Positions 18,001 through 25,431 of a stretch of DNA of 64,000 nucleotides are shown here, piece after piece. Where the stretch lies: the NCBI RefSeq assembly GCF_002556545.1, contig NZ_CP022685.1, positions 7,046,001 through 7,110,000 of the forward strand, read 5' to 3'. The DNA comes from Streptomyces formicae (GTDB lineage: Bacteria; Actinomycetota; Actinomycetes; Streptomycetales; Streptomycetaceae). Every line of letters starts with the position of its first letter. The stretch's first letter is position 1. The translations under genes were made by a program, and so were the position numbers. Under the pieces are notes generated by a model. The model made no database searches and was not told the DNA's origin. It worked only from the letters and a program-made list of their open reading frames with translations.

Positions 18001-21000
18001 CGCCGACGAGCAGAACGCGGCGGGCACCGGCTTCCTGACCGTCGAGCGGAACAAGACCGACCAGCACGGCCGCACCACGGAGTCCACGGACGCCACGGGA
18101 GCCAAGACCACCACCACGTTCACCCCGCTCACCGGGTACGCCCCGACCAAGACGGTCGTCACCAACGCCCTCGGCCACACCGAGACCACCGAGTCCGACC
18201 CCGGCCGCGGCCTGCCCACCGTGAAGGTGGACGCCAACGGCAAGCGCACCGACTCCACCTACGACGGCATGGGCCGGGTCACGCGGGCGTGGGAGCCGGG
18301 CTGGCCGAAGGCCGCCAACCCCGAGACCCCGAGCAAGCAGTTCGCCTATACGGTCGCGAAGACGAAGCCGACCGTCGTCACCACCAAGACGCTGCGGCAC
18401 GGCGGCGCCTACCGGACCGAGTACGCCTTCTTCGACGGCCTGCTGCGCGAGCGCGAGACGCAGGCGCCCTCCGCCAACGGGGTCGGCAGGGTCATCGGCG
18501 AGAAGCGGTACGACTCGCGCGGCCTGGAGTGGAAGACGTACGACGCGTACTACGCCACCGGCGACGCCTCCGACCAGCTGGTGACCGGCGACGACACCAA
18601 GGCGCCGGACGCCACCCGCACCCTGTACGACGGCGTGGGGCGCCCGACCGCGCAGATCAGCGAGAAGTACGGGGACGAGGTCACCCGCACCACCACCTCG
18701 TACGGCGGCGACCGCACCACCGTCGTGCCGCCCAAGGGCGACACCGCGACCACCACGGTCACCGACGTCCAGGACCGCACCACCGAACTGATCCAGTACA
18801 CCGACGCCGACCGCACCGCCACCCAGTCGACGAGGTACACCTACACGCCGTCCGGCAAGCAGCGGACGGTCACCGACCCGACCGGCGCGAAGTGGACGTA
18901 CACCTACGACCACCGCGACCGCGTCACCAGGACCGACGACCCCGACAGGGGCGTCACCAGCGCGACCTACGACGACGCGGACCGCCCGCTCACCTCGACC
19001 GACGCCCGCGGCACCACGCTGTCCACCACCTATGACGTGCTCGGACGCAAGACCGCGATGAAGAAGGGCAAGACGGTGCTGTCCTCCTGGACGTGGGACA
19101 CCGTCGCCAAGGGGCAGCTCGCCAAGTCCACCCGGATCGAGGGCGGTCAGGAGTACACGTCCGAGACCACCGCTCTCGACGACCGCTACCAGCCCACCGC
19201 CACCAAGGTGACCATCCCCGAGAGGGAGGGCGCCCTGGCGGGCAGCCACCAGTGGACCTACGGCTACAACGCCCGCACCGGCCTCCTGGACTGGACCCGT
19301 CAGCCCGCCCTGCCGGGCCAGGCGGCCGAACGCGTCACCAACCGCTACGGCAGCGGCCTCCCCTACGACCAGCTGGTCAAGACGGGGCCGACCGCGCCTC
19401 TCCTCGTCAACAACATCACCTACGACCCCTTCGGCCGTGCCCTGCGTACCGAGTACGGTTCCAAGGGACGCCACGTGTGGGACACCAAGGAGTACGACGA
19501 GCACACGGGCAACCTGATCCGCACCACCACCGACCGCGAGACCGGACCCGCCCGCATCGACGACGTCCGTTACGGCTTCGACGTGGCGGGCAACATCGAC
19601 AAGCTCGTCACCGCGTCCGGCCAGGACGAGCAGCGCTCGGTGGACACCCAGTGCTTCACGACCGACGCGCTGCGCCGGATCACCAACGCCTGGACGGCCA
19701 CGGACAGTTGCACGGCCAAGCCCGACGCAGACGGCGGCGAGGGCGGCAAGAAGCCGAAGGTCGGCGGGCCCGACGCGTACTGGCACTCCTTCACCTACGA
19801 CGCCATCGGCAACCGCAGGACGGAGACCCAGCACAAGGTCGACGGCGACCCGCTGGCCACGCACGACCTCAAGCGCACCTACTCCTACGGTGAGAAGGGC
19901 GCGGGCAAGCGCCAGTTGACGTCCGTGAGCAATGAGACGGGCGGCGAGAAGCACCAGGACACCTACGGCTACGACAAGGCGGGCAACACCACGAGCCGTG
20001 CCGCGGGCGGTCGCGCGCAGGACCTGTCCTGGGACGCGGAGGGCCACCTGGCCAAGGTGGTCGAGGCGGGCAGGACCACGGAGTACGTCTACAGCGCGGA
20101 CGGCAACCGCATCCTCTCCAAGACCGCCGACGCCATCACCCTCTCCCTGCCGGGCGGCAACGAGGTCACCCTCAACAAGGACGGCACCAAGTCCAGCGCC
20201 CGCTACTACACCGCGGGCGACGAGACGGTCGCGGTGAAGACCGGCGGCGAGGTCAGCGTCCTGCTCTCCGACCACCTGGGCACGGCCACCGTCGCGGTCG
20301 TCCTCGGCGCGGGCCAGGCCATCACCCGCCGCAAGAGCCACATCTTCGGCGGCCAACGCACCGCGCAATCCGTCAACTGGCCGGGCACCAGGGGCTTCGT
20401 CGGCGGCACCACGGACAACACGGGCCTCACCCACCTGGGCGCCCGCGAATACGACCCGTCCCTCGGCCGCTTCGTCTCCGTCGACCCGATCATGGACACG
20501 GCCGACCCGCAGCAGATGCACGGCTACACGTACGGGAACAACAACCCGGTCATCCACGCGGACCCCGACGGCAAGTTCTTCGCGAGCTTCGTCAAGCGGA
20601 TCAAGAAGGCGATCAAGAAGATCGTCAAGACGGTGGTCAGGGCGGTCAAGCGCTACACACGGTGGTACGGCCGCCTCAAGCCCTACCAGAAGCAGCAGGT
20701 GCGCATCGCGAACGCGTCGCGCGGCATCAGCAACAAGTTCTACGACGGAATCGACAAGGCCAGAGCGAAGGCGAAGGCGGACGCGGCCGCACGAGAGGCG
20801 CAGAAGCGTCAGGACGCCGAACGGCGCCGCAAGGACAGCCTTTGGGGGAACATCAAGAAGGGGGAGTTCGGGGAGGCGTGGAACAAGAGCGGGGGCAAGG
20901 TGGTCAGCCATGTCGGCGATCATTGGCGGGGGTACGCCGAGGGTGCCGGATTCGTGGTGTGCGTGGTGGGCAGTATCGGAGCTTGTGCGGTGGCGGGAGG

Positions 21001-21313
21001 TGTCGTTGTCGCAGCTAAATTCGGTGCCGACTGGTACACGCACGACCGTGGCTATGCCTGGGAGCGGGGCAAGGGAAACACTCGCGGCTATCTGATTGGT
21101 CTGGGGCTTGGCGCTGCCGGGGGCAAGGCGCTGACGCACTTCGGTAAAATGAACGGCGTCGGCCGCTACCTTCCCGCTGGGCGGCACGCTGCCGGCATCC
21201 CACAACACGCTCTGCGTGTGGACCGCTTGTACCAGGGGGCCACATACGGTGTGAACACAGGCCTTGGACAGGCCGGATGCGGAACGACGATAAACGCACC
21301 GAGGTGGTGTTGA
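15029..21313 (+). CDS. RHS-repeat secreted giant, polymorphic-toxin-like
   Basis: 2094 aa. The N terminus MRASSLINSGSRPARSDRRR plus a hydrophobic stretch (VVTTLTATALLSGLLTAETL) is an export signal. Residues from about 290 hold the SpvB/TcdB-like shell entry (SYDLQTPDVPGDMGPELSLG). A long array of YD repeats follows, such as YDGMGRVTR, YDHRDRVTR, YDPFGRALR, YDAIGNRR and YDKAGNTTS. The RHS core ends at about residue 1815 with HLGAREYDPSLGRFVSVDPI. Such cores enclose and release the C-terminal polypeptide. Here the tail is about 280 aa, begins with a lysine-rich helix (KRIKKAIKKIVKTVVRAVKR) and later has a hydrophobic glycine-rich segment. I see no known toxin catalytic motif. The two following small genes could supply immunity. 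Confidence 0.9.
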   Translation: MRASSLINSGSRPARSDRRRRRTRRVVTTLTATALLSGLLTAETLAMTRLSLRELQSTKPVPVTPVEGGKATSGDEAGKKAWRSVPDAAWPEPGSGSVELSAPGEKPGKKKELTAGSLPVDIASVKNSVSGEVTVEVLDRKSTEKAGVSGVLLSVESGGGDAELGVDYSSFRNALGADWGSRLTLARVPECALTGSGKGDCAAVPVESVRNDADQRMVSARVDLGESESPKKDSPKAPARKARSLFAVQAAPSGASGGGGDFRATPLSPSGSWEAGDSSGGFSWSYDLQTPDVPGDMGPELSLGYSSSSVDGRTAATNNQANNVGDGWSLEPGFVERRYTSCNADMKGGNNKAKNGDLCWGGDNAVLSLGGSTTELVRDDTTGAWKPQHDDGSKVELVKDAARGNGDNDGEYWKVTDTAGVQYFFGYHKLPGWSTGKATTDSTWTVPVYGNHAGEPCRKDAFADSWCQQGWRWNLDYVVTPHGDAMAYYWGKEQNRYGRDVSLSTGKSTATPYTRGGYLKKIEYGLRSTDLYTGTPAAKVTLTTAERCLATSSFDCAATKFTAANAKHWPDVPFDQHCKSGDECKNRYSPSFWSRKRVTGITTEVRAGSGYQKVDSWKLTHSFPSTGDGSSPALWLKSVQRTGHTGGTAETMPAVTFRGTQLANRVDKTGDGIPPLIRYRVHAVDTESGGTIGVTYSAPECSAKSLPAEEGNTKRCYPVYWTSPDSPGADYKPTKDWFHTYVVTQVREEDNVGGAPAKQTDYTYLGGAAWAKTEDEFTEAKYRTHADFRGYGHVRTETGTGTDGAKLRTETRYFRGIPGAKVKDSEGVEATDHPVFAGMTRDEATYEGGKLIEASASLPWKSAATATRKREGLPALQSFLADDNGTETTRTAVGDSWRRTKVERTYDSYGMLATESDHGDTAKAGDETCSTTTYARNTKANLVELAASVKTVATACGTAPNLPGDLVSEKRTYFDDSTTLGAAPTKGDVTRADEQNAAGTGFLTVERNKTDQHGRTTESTDATGAKTTTTFTPLTGYAPTKTVVTNALGHTETTESDPGRGLPTVKVDANGKRTDSTYDGMGRVTRAWEPGWPKAANPETPSKQFAYTVAKTKPTVVTTKTLRHGGAYRTEYAFFDGLLRERETQAPSANGVGRVIGEKRYDSRGLEWKTYDAYYATGDASDQLVTGDDTKAPDATRTLYDGVGRPTAQISEKYGDEVTRTTTSYGGDRTTVVPPKGDTATTTVTDVQDRTTELIQYTDADRTATQSTRYTYTPSGKQRTVTDPTGAKWTYTYDHRDRVTRTDDPDRGVTSATYDDADRPLTSTDARGTTLSTTYDVLGRKTAMKKGKTVLSSWTWDTVAKGQLAKSTRIEGGQEYTSETTALDDRYQPTATKVTIPEREGALAGSHQWTYGYNARTGLLDWTRQPALPGQAAERVTNRYGSGLPYDQLVKTGPTAPLLVNNITYDPFGRALRTEYGSKGRHVWDTKEYDEHTGNLIRTTTDRETGPARIDDVRYGFDVAGNIDKLVTASGQDEQRSVDTQCFTTDALRRITNAWTATDSCTAKPDADGGEGGKKPKVGGPDAYWHSFTYDAIGNRRTETQHKVDGDPLATHDLKRTYSYGEKGAGKRQLTSVSNETGGEKHQDTYGYDKAGNTTSRAAGGRAQDLSWDAEGHLAKVVEAGRTTEYVYSADGNRILSKTADAITLSLPGGNEVTLNKDGTKSSARYYTAGDETVAVKTGGEVSVLLSDHLGTATVAVVLGAGQAITRRKSHIFGGQRTAQSVNWPGTRGFVGGTTDNTGLTHLGAREYDPSLGRFVSVDPIMDTADPQQMHGYTYGNNNPVIHADPDGKFFASFVKRIKKAIKKIVKTVVRAVKRYTRWYGRLKPYQKQQVRIANASRGISNKFYDGIDKARAKAKADAAAREAQKRQDAERRRKDSLWGNIKKGEFGEAWNKSGGKVVSHVGDHWRGYAEGAGFVVCVVGSIGACAVAGGVVVAAKFGADWYTHDRGYAWERGKGNTRGYLIGLGLGAAGGKALTHFGKMNGVGRYLPAGRHAAGIPQHALRVDRLYQGATYGVNTGLGQAGCGTTINAPRWC

Positions 21314-21315
21314 CC

Positions 21316-21795
21316 ATGTCCGCCGAAGCCGGGCCGCACAGGAAATGGCGCGTGGCCATGCCTATGAGGTTCATGGCCACCTGTGTTTCATTGGCTTTCC
21401 TGTTCTTCAGTGGAGGTGTCATATGGCCATGGTTGACAGGTGCCCCCGCAGCTGAATACATGCTCGCCTGCCCATTTTTCCTCGGTGGTGCGATCGTCGG
21501 CTTCTTGTATTCCTTCGCGACATCGCTCGCGATAACGGAAGACAGGCTGATCGTCCGCAATCTGGGCCTCCTCGACTGGATGCCGCTTCAGGAGATCAAG
21601 TCCGTCGAGGCCGGTTACGGCGGGCTGACGATCACGGCGCACGACGGGCGCGTGCTGCGTGCCCGTGCCGTGGAGAAGCCCAACTACGCGCAATGGCTGG
21701 GGCGGCGGACGCGTGCGGACCGGGTGGTGGAGGAGATTCGATTCGCGGCCGGTCTCACCACGGGCAGGCGTCTGCGTGGGCGCGCCGAGGGATGA
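21316..21795 (+). CDS. Small membrane protein with PH-like domain (possible immunity protein)
   Basis: 159 aa from the ATG at 21316, which has GAGGTGG upstream; an ATG at 21277 inside the RHS gene is an alternative. Two hydrophobic segments (MATCVSLAFLFFSGGVIW and CPFFLGGAIVGFLYSFATSL) precede a bacterial PH-like region (LAITEDRLIVRNLGLLDWMP). It starts 2 bp after the RHS stop and overlaps the next gene by 4 bp. Position and size suit an immunity or accessory role for the RHS tail, but this is inference. GC content is visibly lower than in the surrounding genes. Confidence 0.7.
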   Translation: MSAEAGPHRKWRVAMPMRFMATCVSLAFLFFSGGVIWPWLTGAPAAEYMLACPFFLGGAIVGFLYSFATSLAITEDRLIVRNLGLLDWMPLQEIKSVEAGYGGLTITAHDGRVLRARAVEKPNYAQWLGRRTRADRVVEEIRFAAGLTTGRRLRGRAEG

Positions 21796-22367
21796 TCAGT
21801 ACGTGGAAGGCGATTCCGCGGCGTCCGGGGAAGCCGGTGGTGGTCGCTCGGCGTAAGAGCGGCCCGATCGGGGGCATTGCCGTGATCCTGGCTGTTGGGG
21901 TGTTCGGTGCCTGGGGCGTGTCCGAAGGGTGGGACAAGAATGATCCCGGAGAGATGCCCTTCCTCGGGGCCTTCCTGCTCGCAGTCACGCGCTTCATGTG
22001 GCGCGCGGTGGTCAGGCCCAGGGTCGATGTGTACGTGGACGGGCTGTGGGTCGTCGGATTCTGGGGCCGTCACTGGATTCCTGGGGCCGCTATCCGGCGT
22101 ATCGACAATGAGGACGGCATGGCGGTCACCACCGTGCACGGTGAGGACATCCCGGTGTTCGCGTTCTCGCGCTCTCTCCTCGATCGGGGTCAAGCCGCCG
22201 CCGGCGCCCAGCAGATGCGCCGCGCGAAACCGCCCCGGCCGGGCCGCCCGGGCGAGACGCCCGCCGTTCTCCGTGCCCCCGACTGGACCTGGGCCGACCT
22301 CCTCTTCGTCCCGATGCCCGTCCTCACGATCCTCGCCATGACCGGCGTCTACGGCACCTGGAGCTGA
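21792..22367 (+). CDS. Small membrane protein with PH-like domain, second copy
   Basis: 191 aa from the ATG at 21792, coupled to the previous gene by an ATGA overlap. Two N-terminal hydrophobic segments (GGIAVILAVGVFGAWGV and FLGAFLLAVTRFMW) are followed by a PH-like stretch (VDVYVDGLWVVGFWGRHWIP with IRRIDNEDGMAVTTVHG). A last hydrophobic segment (LLFVPMPVLTILAMTGVYG) ends the protein. It looks like a diverged relative of the preceding protein. The RHS-PH-PH block ends here, 13 bp before the convergent acyl-CoA oxidase gene. Confidence 0.7.
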   Translation: MISTWKAIPRRPGKPVVVARRKSGPIGGIAVILAVGVFGAWGVSEGWDKNDPGEMPFLGAFLLAVTRFMWRAVVRPRVDVYVDGLWVVGFWGRHWIPGAAIRRIDNEDGMAVTTVHGEDIPVFAFSRSLLDRGQAAAGAQQMRRAKPPRPGRPGETPAVLRAPDWTWADLLFVPMPVLTILAMTGVYGTWS

Positions 22368-22380
22368 CGCCCGGGCCGCC

Positions 22381-24297
22381 TCAGAAGTTCACCGTATGCG
22401 GCCTGCGCGGTCGCGGCACCGAGTGGCTCGGGCGGAGGGGGGCGGGGGAGGGCCACGGGGCGTCGGGGAGGGTGTGTTCGACGTATTCGCCGTTGGCTAT
22501 CGGGATGTCCGCCAGGTACTCCGCGGGCAGGTCGAACGCCTCTACCAGGGTCGGCAGGTGGGGCGCGAGCGCGGCGGTCGTCTCGTCGATGGTCAGGGGG
22601 AGCGCGCGGACGTGGTGCGCGGTGATGTGGCCGTCGGCCAGCAGGTCGCCGGTGTGTTCGCCGAGGCGCTTGAGGAGGAACAGGCGGCACAAGTCCGTGA
22701 GGAGGGCGCGCGCCTCGGGGGACTCGGCGGTCGCGATCGCCGACAGGAACGCCTCCGCGGCCCGGAGCTCCGCGTGCACCGCGACCATCCGCAGGGCGGC
22801 GGAGGACGCGGCGTTCCAGCGGCCCACCGGGTCGCCCTTGGGGGCCCGGCGCAGCGCGGCGCGGGTCCGCTCCTGCCACAGCGCCTCGGTCCGCGCGAGC
22901 AGTCCGCGCAGGAAGGGCAGGCTCGTCAACTCCTGTTCCGGGAGGGGGGATTCAGGAGGAGCGATCGGCTCCGACTGGTGGTGGAAGACCATCTCCGCCG
23001 CCGCCTTCACCCAGATGACGAGGTTGTCGCCCTCGGCGGTGATCGCGCCCTCCAGGTTGAGCGGGAAGTCGGCGAGGCCGTTGACGGGGAAGAGGCCCTG
23101 GGCGCCGCACCGCTCCCGGCACTCCACCGTGATGTCCCGCGCCTGCCAGGTGATCCAGCCCTTGGCGACGGCCACCAGACGTTCCGCCGACGCCCGGTCC
23201 TCCTCGGCGTGCCCGGTCCACGCGGCGGTCACCTCCCGGTGCAGGAAGGTCATCGCGTACGACGTGGCGAGCGCCTCGGCCAGCCTGCCGTGATGGCTGC
23301 GGTGTGCGTTCAGGGGCACCCGCTCACCGGCCCTCGGGCCGCTGATGTGGCGCTGCTCGGCATACCGTACGGCGATGGCGAGCGCGGCGCGCGTGACGCC
23401 GACGGCGGCGCCGCTCATGCAGAGCTTGCCGACCGTGACGCGGCTGATGGAGTGCAGGAACCGCTTGCGGGGGTTGCCGAGTGCGCCGGTGACCGTGCCG
23501 TCGGCACCGAGCCTGCCGTGGGCCCCTTCGAGCAGTGCCTCGCGCGGCAGCCTGACCCGGTCGAAGGAGGTCAGGCAGTGGTCGACGGGGCTGCCCGTGC
23601 GCTCGGGCAGCCTGCGGACCCGGACCCCGGGCAGCGGTCCCGTCTCGTCGCTCAGTGGGACAAGGAAGAGGAAGACGCCATGGTCCTCGCCGCGCACCAG
23701 GAGCCGCGCCGCCACCACGGCGCTCTTGGGGCCGCCGGTGGCGCTGGTGTTGGGCATGAACTTCCGCGCCCCCGGGGTGGGGGTGTGCAGCAGGAAACCG
23801 CCGGTCGCGGGGTCGAGTTCGGCGGTGGTCCGCAGGGCGGCCACGTCGTTCCCGTGGGCCAGCTCGGTGCAGAGGAACGTTCCTGTGCGCCGCATCGACG
23901 TGAAGTCGGCGAGGTCGCGGTCCGCGCCGGGGTCGTGGTCGATGAGGCTGCCGAGGAAGAGGTTGTAGTGGATGCCCGCGAGGGTGCCGAGCCCGCCGTC
24001 CACGACACCGGTCCACTCGTGCATGGCGGCGAGGCGCCGGGGCTCGCGGGCCAGCTCCGCGGCGGAGTCGACCGCGTCGTCGAGCATCCGCAGCCTGGCG
24101 TACGACAGGGCGGTCCGCTCGGCGGGCGTGAGGTCGGGGCGGTGGCGGAACTCCTTTCTCGATATGAGACGTTGCCAGGGTTCATGGACGGTGGCCCGGT
24201 CGGCGCCCTCGAAGAGCAGGCGGGTCAGGTCGGCCGCGGCGGTGGCAGGGGCGGGAGCGGGGGCGGCGGATTCCTGAGGGCGCGTCAACAAGGTCAC
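22381..24297 (-). CDS. aco: Acyl-CoA oxidase/dehydrogenase, avenolide-type Aco homologue
   Basis: 638-aa flavoenzyme from the GTG at 24297 (preceded by GGAGAG). It has the ACOX-type architecture: acyl-CoA dehydrogenase core (RRTGTFLCTELAHGNDV, TPGARKFMPNTSATGGPKSA, LITG-like LLVRGEDHGVFLFLVPL) and a longer C-terminal helical domain (QGLFPVNGLADF, EGDNLVIWVKAAAEMV). Such enzymes introduce the alpha,beta double bond into acyl-CoA. In S. avermitilis, Aco makes the butenolide hormone avenolide, and its gene lies beside the receptor avaR1 and the P450 gene cyp17. The same three families in the same neighbourhood are seen here, so I infer a hormone-biosynthetic role. An ARE-like operator overlaps its promoter. 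Confidence 0.85.
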   Translation of the reverse strand: MTLLTRPQESAAPAPAPATAAADLTRLLFEGADRATVHEPWQRLISRKEFRHRPDLTPAERTALSYARLRMLDDAVDSAAELAREPRRLAAMHEWTGVVDGGLGTLAGIHYNLFLGSLIDHDPGADRDLADFTSMRRTGTFLCTELAHGNDVAALRTTAELDPATGGFLLHTPTPGARKFMPNTSATGGPKSAVVAARLLVRGEDHGVFLFLVPLSDETGPLPGVRVRRLPERTGSPVDHCLTSFDRVRLPREALLEGAHGRLGADGTVTGALGNPRKRFLHSISRVTVGKLCMSGAAVGVTRAALAIAVRYAEQRHISGPRAGERVPLNAHRSHHGRLAEALATSYAMTFLHREVTAAWTGHAEEDRASAERLVAVAKGWITWQARDITVECRERCGAQGLFPVNGLADFPLNLEGAITAEGDNLVIWVKAAAEMVFHHQSEPIAPPESPLPEQELTSLPFLRGLLARTEALWQERTRAALRRAPKGDPVGRWNAASSAALRMVAVHAELRAAEAFLSAIATAESPEARALLTDLCRLFLLKRLGEHTGDLLADGHITAHHVRALPLTIDETTAALAPHLPTLVEAFDLPAEYLADIPIANGEYVEHTLPDAPWPSPAPLRPSHSVPRPRRPHTVNF

Positions 24298-24364
24298 GGT
24301 TCTCTCCACATGGTGTCGAACGTGGTGGATGAAGAGGTGCTCTGTGCGGTGCCTGACTAAAGTT

Positions 24365-24384
24365 AAGGGACCAGCCGGTTTCTT
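24365..24384 (-). promoter_or_regulatory. ARE-like operator in the aco promoter
   Basis: AAGGGACC-AGCC-GGTTTCTT; the 8-bp arms match at six of eight positions. On the minus strand it falls between a TTTACA -35 (24390-24385) and a TAACTT -10 (24365-24360, 19-bp spacer) facing the acyl-CoA oxidase gene. This is the position of ArpA-type receptor sites (AREs). Confidence 0.65.
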
Positions 24385-24528
24385 TGTAAAGGCCCTTCGG
24401 CGGTCGCGGAGGTCACCCATCGCGTGACTGAAGTGGCCCGTGGTGACTGGCTGTTCCTGTGTCCTGTCGGTCCGCAGTGGTTCGCGGTCCGAAACGGCCG
24501 CGAGGCCCGCACGGTACCTCTCCGAGCA

Positions 24529-24557
24529 TTGAGGAAACCAGGCAGTAGGTTTTATTC
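24529..24557 (+). promoter_or_regulatory. Promoter with ARE-like operator upstream of the receptor gene
   Basis: -35 TTGAGG (24529-24534), 17-bp spacer, -10 TTATTC (24552-24557). The spacer carries the AAACC...GGTTT inverted repeat (24535-24552, 8 bp between arms). An ARE inside the spacer predicts self-repression by the ArpA/AvaR-type receptor encoded about 100 bp downstream. Confidence 0.7.
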
Positions 24558-24654
24558 TCTCGGGGAGCCGCCAAGCGTCACCGGGGCACGGGGAAGGGCT
24601 CGGTGAGAGGTTCGCGGGCCGTCCGGCCCGCACGACGTGGCGCGGAGGTGCTCG

Positions 24655-25356
24655 ATGGCACGGCAGGAACGGGCGATCAGGACGCGACAGGCGATCCTGG
24701 TCGCGGCGGCCCAGGTCTTCGACGAGGTGGGGTACGAGGCCGCGACCATCTCGCAGATCCTGCACAAGTCAGGAGTGACCAAGGGCGCCCTCTATTTCCA
24801 CTTCGCGTCCAAGGAGGAGCTCGCCCAGGGCGTGCTCGCCCAGCAGGTCGACGCGCTGCCGGTCGCCCCGCCGCAGGAGCTGAAGCTCCAGGACGCCGTG
24901 GACCAGGCGCTGCTGCTCGCACACCTGCTCAAGAAGGACACCGGCGACCCGATCGTGCAGGGCAGCGTCCGGCTCACCGTGGAACAGGGCTCCGCGAAGG
25001 ACGGCCTGGACCGGCGGGTGCCGATGAAGCAGTGGACCGAGCACACCCTGGAGATCTTCGAGCAGGCGAAGCAGGCGGGAGAGCTCCCGGACCACGTCGA
25101 CGTGGTGCGCATCGCGGAGCTGTCCGTGGGCGCGTTCACCGGGGTGCAACTGCTCTCGAACATCATGAACGACCGCGAGGACCTGGTTGAAAGGGTCGCG
25201 GACCTCTACATGTACCTGCTGTCGGCCGTCGCGACCCCGGCGGTGCTCGCCAGGCTGGACTTCGCTCCGGCGCGCGGGGCGCGGGTGTACGAGGCCGCCA
25301 TGGAACTCTCCCGCGCGCGGCGCGAGGAGGAGGACGAAGTCCCCGAGCCGGGCTGA
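24655..25356 (+). CDS. ArpA/AvaR1-type autoregulator receptor (TetR family)
   Basis: 233-aa repressor from the ATG at 24655. The N terminus MARQERAIRTRQAILVAAAQ and the HTH ISQILHKSGVTKGALYFHF are typical of gamma-butyrolactone/butenolide receptors rather than general TetR proteins. A tryptophan at residue 127 (VPMKQWTEH) is at the position of the conserved ligand-pocket Trp of CprB/ArpA, so it should be a true ligand-binding receptor rather than a pseudo-receptor. It lies between aco and the P450 gene as avaR1 does in the avenolide locus, and its promoter has an ARE-like site. Expected role: repress aco and itself until the hormone accumulates. Confidence 0.87.
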   Translation: MARQERAIRTRQAILVAAAQVFDEVGYEAATISQILHKSGVTKGALYFHFASKEELAQGVLAQQVDALPVAPPQELKLQDAVDQALLLAHLLKKDTGDPIVQGSVRLTVEQGSAKDGLDRRVPMKQWTEHTLEIFEQAKQAGELPDHVDVVRIAELSVGAFTGVQLLSNIMNDREDLVERVADLYMYLLSAVATPAVLARLDFAPARGARVYEAAMELSRARREEEDEVPEPG

Positions 25357-25431
25357 GCCGTGAGCGATGGCCCCCTGCCCTTTCCGTGACGTGCCGACGG
25401 GCACCTCACGGCCAACTGATCGGAGTGCACG

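Larger units (their letters stand above)
24298..24654. promoter_or_regulatory. Divergent promoter region of the avenolide-type locus
   Basis: 357-bp gap without a gene between the leftward acyl-CoA oxidase and the rightward receptor. It contains two AT-rich palindromes, each placed inside a promoter spacer (separate entries), and nothing else I can name. The small frames in it (for example 24424-24606) lack coding character. Confidence 0.75.

Noticed and set aside
16919..21208. Very long open frame (about 1430 codons) on the minus strand across the RHS gene
   Set aside because: It is the GC-biased antisense shadow of the RHS coding frame; it has no recognisable domain, no ribosome site and a composition typical of the complementary frame.
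24424..24606. Small frame in the promoter region of the aco/receptor locus
   Set aside because: It overlaps the -35/-10 and ARE-like operator, has no ribosome site and no coding-type codon bias.
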